A stretch of 64,000 nt of DNA from Devosia submarina. GTDB taxonomy: Bacteria; Pseudomonadota; Alphaproteobacteria; Rhizobiales; Devosiaceae. Below, in pieces: positions 17,814-27,481 of the stretch. A model generated the notes under the pieces. The model ran no database searches, was not told the DNA's origin, and saw only the letters and a program-made list of their open reading frames with translations. The position numbers were made by a program, and so were the translations under genes. How positions within the stretch are numbered: the stretch's first letter is position 1; each line of letters begins with the position of its first letter. The stretch spans positions 124,001 to 188,000 of the forward strand of contig NZ_PYWB01000002.1 of NCBI RefSeq assembly GCF_003056345.1. Direction: 5' to 3'.

Positions 17814-18674
17814 CTATTGTGGCGCCACCACATGGCTGCTGGCCGGCAGGTCATAGAATTGACGGATGATCTCCCAGCCCTCTTCAGCGCTGTCAACGAT
17901 ATGGAACAGCTGCGGATCAGTGGGCGCGATCGTGCCAGCTTCGGCGAGCGCCTCGAAATTGATGACATTGCTCCAAAATTCTGCGCCAAACAGCAAAAGC
18001 GGTACCTTGGCCATGCGGCCGGTCTGCACCAGGGTCAGCGTTTCAAAGAATTCGTCCAGCGTACCGAACCCGCCGGGAAACACCGCAACAGCCTTGGCCC
18101 GCATCAGGAAATGGATCTTGCGGGTCGCGAAATAGTGGAAGTTGAAGCTGAACTCAGGGGTCACAAAGGCATTGGGCGCCTGCTCATGCGGCAGGACGAT
18201 GTTGAGCCCGATCGATGGGGCCCCCACATCGGCGGCACCGCGATTGCCCGCCTCCATTACACCAGGGCCACCGCCCGTTACCACCACGAACTCCTTGAAA
18301 TCCAAAGCTCGCGAGGTTTCCGACGCAAGCTGGGCGAAGCGACGCGCTTCATCATAATAGCGTGACGCTTTTTCCAGATTGGCCTTTTGCGTATCGTTCA
18401 TCGCCGCCCAGGCCGGCTTGCCGGGCTCTGGAATGCGCGCGCCACCAAACAGCACCACGGTGGAAGCGATCCCAGCTTCACGCATCCGCGCTTCGGGCTT
18501 TTGGTATTCGAGCTGGAACCGTATACCGCGCGTTTCCTCGGCGGTCATGAACTCGTCGTCGGCGAAAGCCAGGCGGAAAGCAGATGATTCAGTTTGGGGC
18601 GTAGAGGGCGCGCGCTTGGCGGCTGCTACGTCCTGTTCGGACGTGCGCAAAGGTGTCTGGCGGCGCTTGGCCAT
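17814..18674 (-). CDS. LOG family protein (TIGR00730-like)
   Basis: The 286-residue protein is of the LOG/lysine-decarboxylase-like Rossmann family. The motifs GGGPGVMEAGNRGA and PGGFGTLDEFFE are intact; in plant and bacterial LOG enzymes these bind nucleotide 5'-monophosphate cytokinins or nucleotides. It has an N-terminal extension of about 90 residues before the Rossmann core, seen in larger members of the family. The start is ATG 18674 with GGAGAGCTCACAT upstream. Its true substrate in this organism is unknown; nucleotide 5'-monophosphate nucleosidase is a common guess. Confidence 0.87.
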   Translation of the reverse strand: MAKRRQTPLRTSEQDVAAAKRAPSTPQTESSAFRLAFADDEFMTAEETRGIRFQLEYQKPEARMREAGIASTVVLFGGARIPEPGKPAWAAMNDTQKANLEKASRYYDEARRFAQLASETSRALDFKEFVVVTGGGPGVMEAGNRGAADVGAPSIGLNIVLPHEQAPNAFVTPEFSFNFHYFATRKIHFLMRAKAVAVFPGGFGTLDEFFETLTLVQTGRMAKVPLLLFGAEFWSNVINFEALAEAGTIAPTDPQLFHIVDSAEEGWEIIRQFYDLPASSHVVAPQ

Positions 18675-18956
18675 TATGTGAGCTCTCCAATATAGGGCCG
18701 CTTGTCCGGCGCTTCGGTTTTGAATTCCTTGGCAGGGCATAGCCAGCCGAGCAGGTGGGGGCAAGGGTGAGCGAGGCCGATCTTCCATGGGGCGGGCATG
18801 GAGATGGAACTGTTCAGGACTGCGGGCGGTTCCGGAGCCTACCTTCAGGCGGCAGTCTTGGGGCTCTACTGCTGCTTATGCCCATGCATCTGCCACAAGC
18901 GTATAAACAAGCTCGTGGAGGGCCTTGCCAATGTCGCATTTTGTTTCCATATAGGC

Positions 18957-19054
18957 CGCGGGAGGTTGGCGCGGACGTGTTCCTCGCCAACCGGGTCAGG
19001 TCCGGAAGGAAGCAGCCCCAACGAGACCTTCACGGGTCGTTGCCAGCCTCCTAC
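18957..19054 (+). ncRNA. ffs: Signal recognition particle RNA, small bacterial type (4.5S)
   Basis: The conserved SRP domain IV is present as GTCAGGTCCGGAAGGAAGC at about 18995-19013. The terminal stem pairs GGAGGTTGGC (18961-18970) with GCCAGCCTCC (19042-19051). Length near 100 nt, no Alu domain, and its position directly upstream of dnaX are usual for Alphaproteobacteria. Exact ends are approximate. Confidence 0.93.
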
Positions 19055-19117
19055 TTCAGCTTATGATGCCTATGGCTCTAGGCAGACTCCCCAAGGTACA
19101 CGATATGGAAGGGCTGG

Positions 19118-20851
19118 ATGGCTGACGCTGCGACATCGCCCTATCTTGTGCTTGCCCGCAAGTACCGGCCGCGCGACTTCACCACCCTGGTTGGCCAGGA
19201 TGCCATGGTGCAGACGCTGGGCAACGCGTTCGCGCAAAAGCGCATCCACCATGCCTTCATCCTGACCGGCGTACGCGGCGTGGGCAAGACCACGACCGCC
19301 CGCATCCTGGCGCGTGCTTTCAACTACGAAGATGCCAATGGCCCTCGTCCGACGCTCGATCTGAGCGTGGAAGGCGAGCATTGCCGCGCCATCATCGAGG
19401 GTCGGCATGTCGACGTCATCGAGATGGACGCCGCCAGCAATACCGGCATCAACGACATTCGCGAGATCATTGACTCGGTCAAGTATGCGCCGGCTTCAGC
19501 GCCCTACAAGGTTTATGTGATCGACGAAGTGCACATGCTCTCGACGGCCGCCTTCAACGGCTTGCTCAAGACCCTGGAAGAGCCACCGCCCTACGTAAAA
19601 TTCATCTTCGCGACAACCGAAATCCGCAAGGTTCCGGTGACGATCCTGAGCCGCTGCATGCGGTTCGACCTGCGCCGCATCACCCCCGAGATCATGTCGG
19701 GTTATCTCCAAACCATCCTGAACCAGGAAGGCATCAGCTTCGAGCCCGAAGCCTTGGCCATGATCGTGCGGGCGGGCGAAGGCTCGGCGCGTGATAATCT
19801 GAGCCTCCTCGATCAGGCTATCGCCCATGGCAACGGCACGGTGACGGCCGCGACAGTCAAGGCCATGCTGGGTCTTGGCGATCGGGCCCGGATCATAGAC
19901 CTGTTCGAAGATCTGATGGGCGGACGCATCGGCGATGCGCTTGAAACAATGCGCGCCCTCTATGACATGGGTGCCGATCCGCAGACGCTTGTGGCAGACC
20001 TCGCCGATTTCACTCACCTCGTAACGCGCATCAAGGTCGTTCCGGCCGCTGCTGACGATGTCTCCTTGACCCCTGACGAGCGAACGCGCGGTGCGGAATT
20101 GGCGGGCAAGCTTCCCATGCGCGCCCTGACGCGTGCCTGGCAGATCCTGTTCAAGGGCCATGACGAAATCGCGCGGGCCAACCATGCGCTCCAAGCTGCG
20201 GAGATGGTCCTGATCCGGCTCGCCTATGCGGCTGATCTGCCGAGCCCAGACGACCTTATCGCCAAGCTGGCGAACCAGCCGGCTCCCGCCCCTGCCCTTC
20301 AGCCAGTTGAGTCGGCGCCGCGTAGCCTGCCCAATGGCTCGTCGGCTATGCGCCGGGAATTGCCGCAGCCTGTGGCCACCGAGGCAGTCGCCCAGCAGCA
20401 GGCAGTTACACAGGTAGCGCCTGCTTTAGCTACAGTGTCGAGCTACAAAGAGCTTATTGCCCTGGCGGGGGCCAAGCGAGACGTTCTCGTGCGGCTGGCG
20501 CTAGAAGGGCAAATGCGACCGATATCCTTTGAGCAAGGCCGGATCGAAGTTGCTTTAGCAGAAGGTACCGACCCCGGCATCATTGCTACGCTATCTGCGC
20601 GCCTGCAGACCTGGACTGGTCAGCGCTGGCTCGTCAATGTGTCGAGCAAGCCACCCGAAGGGCTGACCCTGCGCCAGGAGCAGGAGCAGCGCAAGGAAGC
20701 GGCCCATGCTGCCGCGCATGAAGATCCGCTGGTCAAAGCCATTCTTGAAACCTTTCCCGGTGCCAAGGTCGTCAATGTGACCGTCCGCGACGAGGCCACT
20801 GCCGCGACCAGTGAAGTGCCACCGCCCCCAATCGAGGAGGAAGACGAATGA
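19118..20851 (+). CDS. dnaX: DNA polymerase III subunit gamma/tau
   Basis: DnaX is the clamp-loader ATPase of the replicative polymerase. The 577-residue protein has the AAA+ core: [11 protein letters not shown], Walker [13 protein letters not shown], Walker [11 protein letters not shown] and the sensor region [13 protein letters not shown]. Domain III and a long Ala/Pro/Gln linker (about residues 395-440) follow, then a tau-like C-terminus ending in an acidic tail. The usual four-cysteine zinc module is reduced to a single Cys (EHCRAI), as I recall for other rhizobial DnaX proteins. GGAAGGGCTGG precedes ATG 19118. It overlaps ybaB by ATGA and lies behind the SRP RNA. Confidence 0.96.
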   Translation: MADAATSPYLVLARKYRPRDFTTLVGQDAMVQTLGNAFAQKRIHHAFILTGVRGVGKTTTARILARAFNYEDANGPRPTLDLSVEGEHCRAIIEGRHVDVIEMDAASNTGINDIREIIDSVKYAPASAPYKVYVIDEVHMLSTAAFNGLLKTLEEPPPYVKFIFATTEIRKVPVTILSRCMRFDLRRITPEIMSGYLQTILNQEGISFEPEALAMIVRAGEGSARDNLSLLDQAIAHGNGTVTAATVKAMLGLGDRARIIDLFEDLMGGRIGDALETMRALYDMGADPQTLVADLADFTHLVTRIKVVPAAADDVSLTPDERTRGAELAGKLPMRALTRAWQILFKGHDEIARANHALQAAEMVLIRLAYAADLPSPDDLIAKLANQPAPAPALQPVESAPRSLPNGSSAMRRELPQPVATEAVAQQQAVTQVAPALATVSSYKELIALAGAKRDVLVRLALEGQMRPISFEQGRIEVALAEGTDPGIIATLSARLQTWTGQRWLVNVSSKPPEGLTLRQEQEQRKEAAHAAAHEDPLVKAILETFPGAKVVNVTVRDEATAATSEVPPPPIEEEDE

Positions 20852-21171
20852 AAGACATCATGAACATGATGAAGGCAGCCAGCGAAATGAAAGGCAAGAT
20901 GGAGGCCATGCAGGCCGAACTTGCCGAGCTGGTGGTGGAAGGCCGTTCCGGCGGCGGCATGGTCACCGTGTCGCTCTCGGGCAAGGGCGACCTCAAGGGC
21001 GTCAAGATCGACCCGAGCCTCTTCAAGGAAGACGATGTCGAGGTTCTCGAGGATCTGATCGTTGCGGCCCATGGCGATGCCAAGGCCAAGAGCGAAGCCG
21101 AAATGCAGCGGCGCATGAGCGAAATGACGGCGGGCCTACCGATCCCTCCGGGCATGAAGTTCCCGTTCTAG
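20848..21171 (+). CDS. ybaB: Nucleoid-associated protein, YbaB/EbfC family
   Basis: The 107-residue YbaB/EbfC protein is a small DNA-binding dimer that coats the nucleoid. The Met- and Lys-rich N-terminal helix ([19 protein letters not shown]), the [22 protein letters not shown] strand region and the C-terminal helix with [12 protein letters not shown] are typical. It starts within dnaX (ATGA overlap) with GAGGAGGAAGACGA as a strong ribosome binding site, and precedes recR by six bases. This dnaX-ybaB-recR order is widespread. Confidence 0.95.
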   Translation: MKDIMNMMKAASEMKGKMEAMQAELAELVVEGRSGGGMVTVSLSGKGDLKGVKIDPSLFKEDDVEVLEDLIVAAHGDAKAKSEAEMQRRMSEMTAGLPIPPGMKFPF

Positions 21172-21177
21172 CATTTC

Positions 21178-21774
21178 ATGGCGTCTGGTGGTCCCGAGAT
21201 CGAGCAGTTGATCCAGCTCCTAGCGCGCCTGCCGGGGCTTGGGCCGCGTTCGGCACGCCGGGCCGTGCTGCAGCTCGTCAAGAAAAAGGAGCAGCTGATG
21301 ATTCCGCTCTCCGCAGCGCTGGACCGGGCGGTGGCGACGGTGCGGACCTGCGAAGTCTGCGGCAATATTGATACGAAGAGCCCGTGCTCTATCTGCTCCG
21401 ACCCACGCCGCAGCGAAAGCGGCATGCTGATTGTGGTAGAGGATGTGGCCGACCTTTGGGCGCTGGAGCGTGCAGGGGTGGGGCTGGTCAAGTATCACGT
21501 GCTGGGCGGCGTTTTGTCGCCGCTCGACGGGATCGGGCCGGACGACATCTCGGTCGATGCTCTTTTGGGCCGGGCGCATGAGTTCAGCGAGATCGTGCTG
21601 GCCGTTAATGCCACGGTCGAGGGGCAGACGACAGCACACTACATCACGGACCGGCTAGGGGAATCCGCGCCCAAGGTGACCCGCCTCGCCCATGGTGTGC
21701 CGGTGGGCGGTGAACTCGACTATCTGGATGAGGGCACGCTCAGCCAGGCCTTGCGTGCCCGTACCCAGATCTAG
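21178..21774 (+). CDS. recR: Recombination mediator RecR
   Basis: RecR (198 residues) acts with RecO and RecF to load RecA on single-stranded gaps. It has the N-terminal helix-hairpin-helix [14 protein letters not shown], a C4 zinc finger ([16 protein letters not shown]), and a Toprim domain beginning [15 protein letters not shown]. The start ATG 21178 has no clear ribosome binding site, so translation is probably coupled to ybaB six bases upstream. The gene ends next to a convergent acidic-protein gene. Confidence 0.96.
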   Translation: MASGGPEIEQLIQLLARLPGLGPRSARRAVLQLVKKKEQLMIPLSAALDRAVATVRTCEVCGNIDTKSPCSICSDPRRSESGMLIVVEDVADLWALERAGVGLVKYHVLGGVLSPLDGIGPDDISVDALLGRAHEFSEIVLAVNATVEGQTTAHYITDRLGESAPKVTRLAHGVPVGGELDYLDEGTLSQALRARTQI

Positions 21775-21777
21775 GGC

Positions 21778-22296
21778 CTAGTGGACGCCCTTGGCGGGAT
21801 CGAAATCATCGCCGTCTTCCCACTCGGTTTCATCCAGCGGTTCGAGGTCGTCTTCGTCCTCTTCATCATCTTCGTCGTCGGCAGCATCAACATCGACGCC
21901 AGCTATGGCGCTGATGGCGTCGACGTCATCAGGGGAAAGGCTGTCGAGCTTGTCTGACGGGTCGGTGACCAGCGCCGGCTCCAGCAGCATGTAGTCGTCC
22001 TCGTCCTCATCATCGGCATTGGCGATTTCGGCACTAAGCTCGTCGATGGCGCGGTCAAGTTCGTCGATCATGGAGGCGGGATCCTGATCGCCCCAATCGC
22101 CACTTTCGCGGACGGCCATTTGATCGCGGATTTCACGCAACCTTGCCAGGCGTTCGCTGGCGGAGCGATCAACGCCATAAAGCAGCTCGTCAACTTCATC
22201 CTGCGTGTAGGGGAAGGCGATGCCGGGCTGGTCGGCGGCGTCGTAGATGGCGTCTTGCGGTACTATAGAGCCGTGCTGGTTGTTAGGCCGAGCCAT
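21778..22296 (-). CDS. Highly acidic hypothetical protein
   Basis: I do not recognise this 172-residue protein. It has a mixed N-terminal half with FPYTQDEVDELLYG, then helical Asp/Glu/Ala-rich segments (MIDELDRAIDELSAEIANA), and a C-terminal tail with runs such as ADDEDDEEDEDD and EWEDGDDFDP. No Cys, signal peptide or membrane segment is seen. The start is ATG 22296 with GGAGACAAG upstream. It is divergent from a DUF2945 gene, with about 110 bases between. The composition suggests an intrinsically disordered, nucleic-acid-mimic or chaperone-like tail, which is speculation. Confidence 0.7.
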   Translation of the reverse strand: MARPNNQHGSIVPQDAIYDAADQPGIAFPYTQDEVDELLYGVDRSASERLARLREIRDQMAVRESGDWGDQDPASMIDELDRAIDELSAEIANADDEDEDDYMLLEPALVTDPSDKLDSLSPDDVDAISAIAGVDVDAADDEDDEEDEDDLEPLDETEWEDGDDFDPAKGVH

Positions 22297-22408
22297 TCTT
22301 GTCTCCAATGCTTGTTGCTGATGCGCTAACGCTTGCATGGCAAAGCGGTTCGAAAAGCAGGAACAATCGTGATCGCAAGCGTGTTCTCCCCCGCAAAAGG
22401 AGATCGCC

Positions 22409-22624
22409 ATGGCCGGACTGCGCAAGGGTTCGAAGGTGAACTGGAACTGGGGCGGCAATGTCGCTCATGGGAAGATCGTGGAACGGTTCACCAAAAAGGT
22501 CACGCGGACCATCAAGGGAACCGAGGTGACACGCGATGCCACCACCAAGGAGCCGGCGTTCCTGATCGAGCAGGAAGACGGCGATCGCGTGCTCAAGAGC
22601 GCGAGCGAACTTAAGCGGGACTAG
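22409..22624 (+). CDS. DUF2945 (hypervirulence-associated, TUDOR-like) small protein
   Basis: The 71-residue protein fits the DUF2945/HVA1 family: GSKVNWNWGGNVAHGKIVERF, a Lys/Thr-rich centre, PAFLIEQEDGDRVLKSASEL at the end. The family adopts a small SH3/Tudor-like barrel; no molecular function is settled. AAAAGGAGATCGCC gives a near-perfect ribosome binding site. It ends three bases before the convergent rmuC stop. Confidence 0.85.
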   Translation: MAGLRKGSKVNWNWGGNVAHGKIVERFTKKVTRTIKGTEVTRDATTKEPAFLIEQEDGDRVLKSASELKRD

Positions 22625-22627
22625 ACC

Positions 22628-24043
22628 TTAGGCGAGATCGCCCGGTTCTTCGCCAACCAACCGGAGAATGCGCGGCTCCTCGCTGCCACTCTCCCAGCCG
22701 GACGGCAATTGCTTGGCTGATTTGGCGCCGAGTTCGCGCAGCATTTCCACTTGCCGCACGACGCTGCCTTTGCCCGTCGCCAATTGGCTGCGCGCATCGC
22801 TGAAGCTTTGCTGCGCCTTGTCGATATGGCCACCCATCTTGTCCATGGTTGCGAGAAATCCCACGACCTTGTCGTAAAGGGCGCCAGCGCGCGCGGCGAT
22901 CTCCTCGGCGTTCTGGTGCCGTTTCTCGATGTCCCAGACATTGCGCACTGTGCGCAGCACAGTCAGCAAAGTTGTTGGCGTCGTCAGCATCACGCCTTTG
23001 CTCATCCCAAATTCCACCAGCTTGGTGTCGTTCTGGATGGCAGTGGCCAGGGCTGACTCGATCGGCACGAACATCATGACGTAGTCGACGCTAGACTTGG
23101 CGGCCCGATGATAGGTCTTTTCACCAAGGGTCGTAATGTGTGTACGCACCGATGTGATGTGGGCTCGCAGATGACGTTCGCGTTCCATTTCCTCGGCATT
23201 GACGAAGGCTTCAAATGCGGTGAGCGAGACCTTGGAGTCGATCACCAGCCGGTCGTTGTTCGGCATGATGATTTCAACGTCGGTGCGCAGGCGCTGCCCG
23301 TCTTCGCCGGTATGGCTCTGCTGAATGAAGTACTGCTCACCCTCGCGCAGACCCGACTGCTCGAGAATGGTCGAGAGGATCATTTCACCCCAGGCGCCCT
23401 GTGTCTGCGAAGATCCCTTAAGAGCGCGCGTCAAGTTACTGGCTTCGGTGGTGATCTGGACATTGCTTTCGAGCAAGGCCCGAATCTGCTCGCCCATGGC
23501 AGCACGATCCTTGATGAGCCCGGTGTGAAACTCACCGATCTTTTCCTGCAAGGGCTTGAGGAGCGTGTCGACCTGCTCGCGATTTTGCCGCGAGAAGGTT
23601 TCGCTGTGACTCTTGAGGACATCGCCGGCTATCGCCTTGAACTCATCCGTCATCTGCTGGCGTGCCTGCTCGAAGCGAGCCAGATTGGCCTCGGCCTGCT
23701 TGGCTTGTTCGCTCATGCGGGCGCGCAATGCCGAAACTTCGGCCAGAAGCTCGCCACGTCGTTCACGTTCGCTCTCAAGCAGTTCGGCACTTCGCTCGCG
23801 CTCGTTGGAAAGCTCCAGATCGAGTTCGCGGATACGCGTATCGCGTTCTGCAATCTGCGCGAGAAAGCTCGCCTTGAGCTGTTCGGCCGCCTGCTGTGCA
23901 AGGGTTTCAACCCGTTCCGTGCTGGCGCGCATGGCGCCTACCAGAACAAATAGAACGATCGCCAGGCCCGCGAGGACACAAGCAGAAGCGGCGACAGGAA
24001 CGGTAACGGGGAAATCCCCCAGGGCAAACAGAACAATATCCAT
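22628..24043 (-). CDS. rmuC: DNA recombination protein RmuC homologue
   Basis: The 471-residue RmuC-family protein limits inversion between short inverted repeats in E. coli and has a nuclease-like core. It has one N-terminal membrane segment (about residues 15-38), a long coiled coil (about 45-170) rich in Glu, Arg and Gln, then the conserved core: GAWGEMILSTILEQSGL, DVEIIMPNNDRLVIDSKVSLTAFEAF and YVMMFVPIESAL. The family catalytic-looking Asp/Lys residues (DSK) are present. Given the many palindromes in this genome its role may matter here, but that is conjecture. Confidence 0.92.
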   Translation of the reverse strand: MDIVLFALGDFPVTVPVAASACVLAGLAIVLFVLVGAMRASTERVETLAQQAAEQLKASFLAQIAERDTRIRELDLELSNERERSAELLESERERRGELLAEVSALRARMSEQAKQAEANLARFEQARQQMTDEFKAIAGDVLKSHSETFSRQNREQVDTLLKPLQEKIGEFHTGLIKDRAAMGEQIRALLESNVQITTEASNLTRALKGSSQTQGAWGEMILSTILEQSGLREGEQYFIQQSHTGEDGQRLRTDVEIIMPNNDRLVIDSKVSLTAFEAFVNAEEMERERHLRAHITSVRTHITTLGEKTYHRAAKSSVDYVMMFVPIESALATAIQNDTKLVEFGMSKGVMLTTPTTLLTVLRTVRNVWDIEKRHQNAEEIAARAGALYDKVVGFLATMDKMGGHIDKAQQSFSDARSQLATGKGSVVRQVEMLRELGAKSAKQLPSGWESGSEEPRILRLVGEEPGDLA

Positions 24044-24082
24044 TCGCCAAGCTTAACGCGATTCGCCTGTTCGCGGAATGTT

Positions 24083-24463
24083 CTAGGCGGGAGGGTCTTC
24101 GCGGAACTGTCCCGCGCCCGCAACGCCGACCATCCAAGGTTCGCGCCGCTTGATCCATCCTTCCGTCTCAGGCACGAGCCCAACCGGGGCTTCATCGAGC
24201 GAGCCCAGCGCTATTTCGACGTGATCACCGCTGAGGTGGAACAGGGCACTCACGCAATTGGGACAAAAGCTGCGGCCCTCGAAGGTCTTGTATTCGCCGG
24301 TGACGGTGAAGGCGCCTCGTGTCCAATCGGCATAGTACAGGAAGGGCGAGCCAGTTTCCTTGCGGCAGTCGGTGCAGTGGCAAAGGCCCGTCTTGAAGGG
24401 CTCTCCGGAAAGCCTGTAGCGCACGGCGTGGCAGCGACACCCGCCTTCGAAGAGCTTGTCCAT
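24083..24463 (-). CDS. GFA (glutathione-dependent formaldehyde-activating/CENP-V) family protein
   Basis: The 126-residue zinc protein of the GFA/CENP-V family has the ligand set CRCHAVRY, GLCHCTDCRKETGSPF and FCPNCVSALF; these cysteines bind two zinc ions. Most family members have no known substrate despite the name. The start is ATG 24463 with AAAGGAGGCTGGC directly upstream. It is divergent from def, with starts 120 bases apart. Confidence 0.88.
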   Translation of the reverse strand: MDKLFEGGCRCHAVRYRLSGEPFKTGLCHCTDCRKETGSPFLYYADWTRGAFTVTGEYKTFEGRSFCPNCVSALFHLSGDHVEIALGSLDEAPVGLVPETEGWIKRREPWMVGVAGAGQFREDPPA

Positions 24464-24583
24464 GCCAGCCTCCTTTGCGTCTGGAAACGCGTGCCAAAGT
24501 CCCAAGTTCCGCCGGCGGAGTTGACCGCACGTCGGGAAATACCATATCGGAAGGGAAATCCCTTTTTTGCCGGACCTCTTGCC

Positions 24584-25099
24584 ATGGCTGTACGCCCCAT
24601 TCTCGTTATTCCCGATGCGCGCTTGCGCGCAGTTGCCGATCCCATCGTCGAGGTGGATGACGAGATCAAGACGCTCGCCCAGGACATGCTGGACACCATG
24701 TATGACGCGCCCGGGATCGGCCTGGCTGCACCACAGATCGGCGTCATGAAGCGCATCGTGGTCATGGATTTGGCACCTGAAGGGGAGACGCCCGACCCGA
24801 TGGTGTTGATCAATCCCGAGATCACCCATTTCGGCGAGCAGATGCAGATAACCGAGGAAGGTTGCCTGTCCATCCCCGAACTTTACTATGAGGTCGAGCG
24901 GCCCAATGAAGTGACGGTGAGCTATACCGACCTCGATGGTAACCAGGTGACCAAGGAAGCAGAAGGCAAGCTGGCCGTTTGCATCCAGCACGAAATCGAT
25001 CACCTTGATGGTGTGCTCTACATTGATTACCTCAGCCGGCTGAAGCGCGACCGCGTGATCAAGAAGTTCGACAAGGCAGCCAAGCGCGCGGCTGGCTGA
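24584..25099 (+). CDS. def: Peptide deformylase
   Basis: Def removes the formyl group from nascent N-termini. All three motifs are present in 171 residues: GIGLAAPQ (44-51), EGCLS with metal ligand C94, and QHEIDHLDG with H136 and H140 as ligands and E137 catalytic. The start ATG 24584 matches the family N-terminus (MAVRPILVIPD). It heads def-fmt-truA; a family C palindrome lies in the 140-base gap before fmt. Confidence 0.97.
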   Translation: MAVRPILVIPDARLRAVADPIVEVDDEIKTLAQDMLDTMYDAPGIGLAAPQIGVMKRIVVMDLAPEGETPDPMVLINPEITHFGEQMQITEEGCLSIPELYYEVERPNEVTVSYTDLDGNQVTKEAEGKLAVCIQHEIDHLDGVLYIDYLSRLKRDRVIKKFDKAAKRAAG

Positions 25100-25124
25100 C
25101 GCCTTCCCAGTAGTAGCTTGATCG

Positions 25125-25206
25125 ACGTCATCACCGGGCCTGTCGCGGTGATGCAATTTTTGGGCTGCGAGGTAGATTGCCCGGACTAGCCGGGCAATGA
25201 CGGCGA
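25125..25206. repeat. Palindromic repeat, family C
   Basis: GTCATCACCGGGCCTGTCGC (from 25125) and ATTGCCCGGACTAGCCGGGC (from 25176, ending CAATGACGGCG) form two hairpins between def and fmt. Related copies lie at 49320-49350 and 53243-53334. Confidence 0.75.
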
Positions 25207-25240
25207 CGGTTAGAACCTGCCCAAGGATGGAGCGGCGAGC

Positions 25241-26161
25241 ATGCGGATCATTTTCATGGGCACGCCGGAATTTTCCGTGCCGACACTGACCGAGATCGTC
25301 TCGTCCGGGCACGAGGTCGTGGCGGTTTATACCCGTGCGCCCAAGCCGGCGGGGCGTGGCCAGGAAGAGCGCAAGACGCCCGTGCATCTGGCGGCAGAGG
25401 GGTTCGGCATCCCTGTTTTCACGCCCAAATCGCTGCGCGGGGAAGCCGAACAGCTGCTTTTTGCCAGCCATGGCGCCGAACTCGCCGTGGTGGTGGCCTA
25501 TGGCCTGCTGCTGCCCAAGCCGATCCTCCAAGCGCCCGAACTTGGATGCCTCAATCTGCACGGTTCGCTCCTGCCCCGCTGGCGCGGAGCGGCGCCGATC
25601 CAGCGCGCCGTGATGGCCGGTGATGCTCAAACCGGCGTCATGGTGATGCAGATGGATGAAGGGCTCGATACCGGGCCTGTTGCGCTGGGGGAGGTTATTC
25701 CCATTGGTCCCGACATGACTGCCGGCGAGTTGCATGATGCCATGATGCGCGTCGGCGCCGATCTGATGGGCCGGGCTCTGGCCGCTCTGGAGCGGGGCAG
25801 CCTCGACTTTGTTCCGCAGCCGGAAGAAGGCGCGGTCTACGCCAAGAAGATCGAAAAGGCCGAAGCGCGGATCGATTGGAACCGGCCGGCGCAGGAGGTC
25901 CATAACCATATTCGGGGCCTCTCGCCCTTTCCCGGCGCCTGGTTCGAGATCACCCTTGGGGGCAAGCCGGTGCGGGTAAAGGCACTGCGCTCCACCATGG
26001 CGAGCGGAGCGGGTGCGCCCGGAACCCTGCTGGACGGGCTGACCATAGCTTGTGGGGATGGCGCGGTGCGGCTGACCCAGGTGCAGCGCGAGGGCAAGGG
26101 CGCCATGGATGCCGCGACGTTCCTGCGCGGCGCCGGTCCCCTGCCCCTCCTTGTTAGCTAA
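25241..26161 (+). CDS. fmt: Methionyl-tRNA formyltransferase
   Basis: Fmt (306 residues) formylates initiator Met-tRNA using 10-formyltetrahydrofolate. The N-terminal [16 protein letters not shown], catalytic region [20 protein letters not shown] with its conserved Asn, His and later Asp ([10 protein letters not shown]), and a C-terminal OB-fold domain ([15 protein letters not shown] onward) are complete. It is followed directly by truA: the stop codon abuts the truA ATG. Confidence 0.97.
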   Translation: MRIIFMGTPEFSVPTLTEIVSSGHEVVAVYTRAPKPAGRGQEERKTPVHLAAEGFGIPVFTPKSLRGEAEQLLFASHGAELAVVVAYGLLLPKPILQAPELGCLNLHGSLLPRWRGAAPIQRAVMAGDAQTGVMVMQMDEGLDTGPVALGEVIPIGPDMTAGELHDAMMRVGADLMGRALAALERGSLDFVPQPEEGAVYAKKIEKAEARIDWNRPAQEVHNHIRGLSPFPGAWFEITLGGKPVRVKALRSTMASGAGAPGTLLDGLTIACGDGAVRLTQVQREGKGAMDAATFLRGAGPLPLLVS

Positions 26162-26899
26162 ATGCATCGTTTCAAGCTGACGCTCGAATACGACGGCACG
26201 CCTTTTTCTGGCTGGCAGCGGCAAAGCGATCGCCCATCGGTGCAGCAGGCGCTGGAGCAGGCGATTTTTCGCATGTCGGGCGAAACCGTCGCGACGCAGG
26301 CTGCGGGGCGCACCGATGCCGGCGTGCATGCCCTGGGACAGGTCGCGCATTTCGAGCTGAGCAAGCCTTGGGACCCGTTCCGGGTGCGTGAAGCGCTCAA
26401 CTACCATCTGCGGCCAGACCCGGTCGCCGTTGTCGCCGCGGAAGCGGTCGGGCCGGCATTCGAGGCCCGGTTCTCTGCCAAGGCGCGGCACTATGAATAT
26501 CGTATACTGAATCGGCGGGCACCGGCCGTTATCGAGCGTAACTATGTGTGGCATGTTCCCATGCCGCTCGATGCCGAGGCTATGAACAAGGCTGCAGGCA
26601 CGATCCTGGGGTTGCACGACTTCACAACGTTCCGCTCATCCGAATGCCAGGCGAACTCGCCTTTGCGCACTCTAGACGTGTTTTCGGTCCGGCGGGAAAA
26701 CGAGCATATCCTGGTGACGGCAAGCGCCAGGAGCTTCCTGCACCATCAGGTCCGCTCGATGGTTGGCTCGCTGAAACTCGTTGGCGAGGGTAAGTGGGCG
26801 CCTGAAAAGCTGCGTGCCGTGCTGGATGCGCGCGACCGCAGCAAATGCGGGGCCATGGCGCCGGCCAGCGGGCTCTTTTTTACCATGGTTGACTACTAG
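26162..26899 (+). CDS. truA: tRNA pseudouridine(38-40) synthase TruA
   Basis: TruA (245 residues) makes pseudouridine at tRNA positions 38-40. It has LEYDGTPFSGWQRQ at the start, the catalytic Asp in AAGRTDAGVHALGQVAHF, and RSFLHHQVRSMVG near the C-terminus. It begins immediately after the fmt stop with no spacer. Its stop overlaps by three bases the stop of the convergent membrane-protein gene. Confidence 0.97.
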   Translation: MHRFKLTLEYDGTPFSGWQRQSDRPSVQQALEQAIFRMSGETVATQAAGRTDAGVHALGQVAHFELSKPWDPFRVREALNYHLRPDPVAVVAAEAVGPAFEARFSAKARHYEYRILNRRAPAVIERNYVWHVPMPLDAEAMNKAAGTILGLHDFTTFRSSECQANSPLRTLDVFSVRRENEHILVTASARSFLHHQVRSMVGSLKLVGEGKWAPEKLRAVLDARDRSKCGAMAPASGLFFTMVDY

Positions 26900-27465
26900 C
26901 CGGCGGCCGTTGCGGATGGGCCCAGAAGAACGGCCACGATGCCCAGCGCGAGGAACACGCCGACGGCCTGGGACACGAACAGGATGCCGATCTGCACTGG
27001 CGTCAGGGTGACGATCAGGCGGCCGATATTGATGAAGGTCGCTATGGCGACGATCACCACGCCCAGCAGCACGATCATGCCCAGAGGGCCCAGCATGAAC
27101 GAGAGCAGCAGCAGAATGGCCGAAACCAGCGTCACCCAATTGGATGCCACAAAATAGGGCAGGAAGCCATCCTGCCGGCTCATTTGGCGCAGGGCGACAT
27201 AAGCCGTTCCGGCCTGGGCGAGGAACAGCACCGCATTGACAATGATCGACTGGGTAGCCGCGCCCTGTGGCAGGGGGACCCCGACCAGCAAGGGGCCAAA
27301 GCCGGCGATCGCAATGCCGAGCACAACGGCAATGAGGCTGCCCAGGAGACCCCGCTGGGAAAAATCAAAATAGGATGGCGCATCACGCTTGCCGGTGACC
27401 AGGGCGATGCAGCCTTGCACGGCCGACGTCAGTTCTTCGAGGAAAGTTGCATTCGGTTTGGCCAA
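26896..27465 (-). CDS. Multi-pass membrane protein of unknown function (dap cluster, second copy)
   Basis: I do not recognise a named family. With a TTG start at 27465 the product has 189 residues and about five hydrophobic helices (roughly 39-60, 72-93, 109-128, 130-149, 158-182). An amphipathic N-terminal stretch has LVTGKRDAPSYFDFSQRGL. This pattern resembles the N-terminus of the next gene upstream (LVMRGKPEWQEHFSLSAPGL), so the two look like diverged tandem copies, perhaps Yip1-like. The start is uncertain because no ATG fits and the ribosome binding site is weak. It lies in the dapD-dapE operon and is convergent with truA. Confidence 0.7.
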   Translation of the reverse strand: MAKPNATFLEELTSAVQGCIALVTGKRDAPSYFDFSQRGLLGSLIAVVLGIAIAGFGPLLVGVPLPQGAATQSIIVNAVLFLAQAGTAYVALRQMSRQDGFLPYFVASNWVTLVSAILLLLSFMLGPLGMIVLLGVVIVAIATFINIGRLIVTLTPVQIGILFVSQAVGVFLALGIVAVLLGPSATAAG

Positions 27466-27481
27466 GGGTTGGTCTCGAAGG

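Noticed and set aside
19298..19440. Loss of zinc cysteines in DnaX as a sign of a broken gene
   Set aside because: The ATPase motifs are intact, and as far as I recall related Alphaproteobacteria also lack most of these cysteines, so it is probably normal for the group.
24551..24568. GGGAAATCCC with a T-run as a terminator before def
   Set aside because: The stem is only about five bases and it lies in the def leader with no upstream plus-strand gene to end; probably chance.
24083..26617. An 844-codon minus-strand open frame across def-fmt-truA
   Set aside because: Only its last 126 codons are protein-like (the GFA gene). The rest is antisense to def, fmt and truA, whose family motifs are complete on the plus strand; long antisense frames are common at this GC content.
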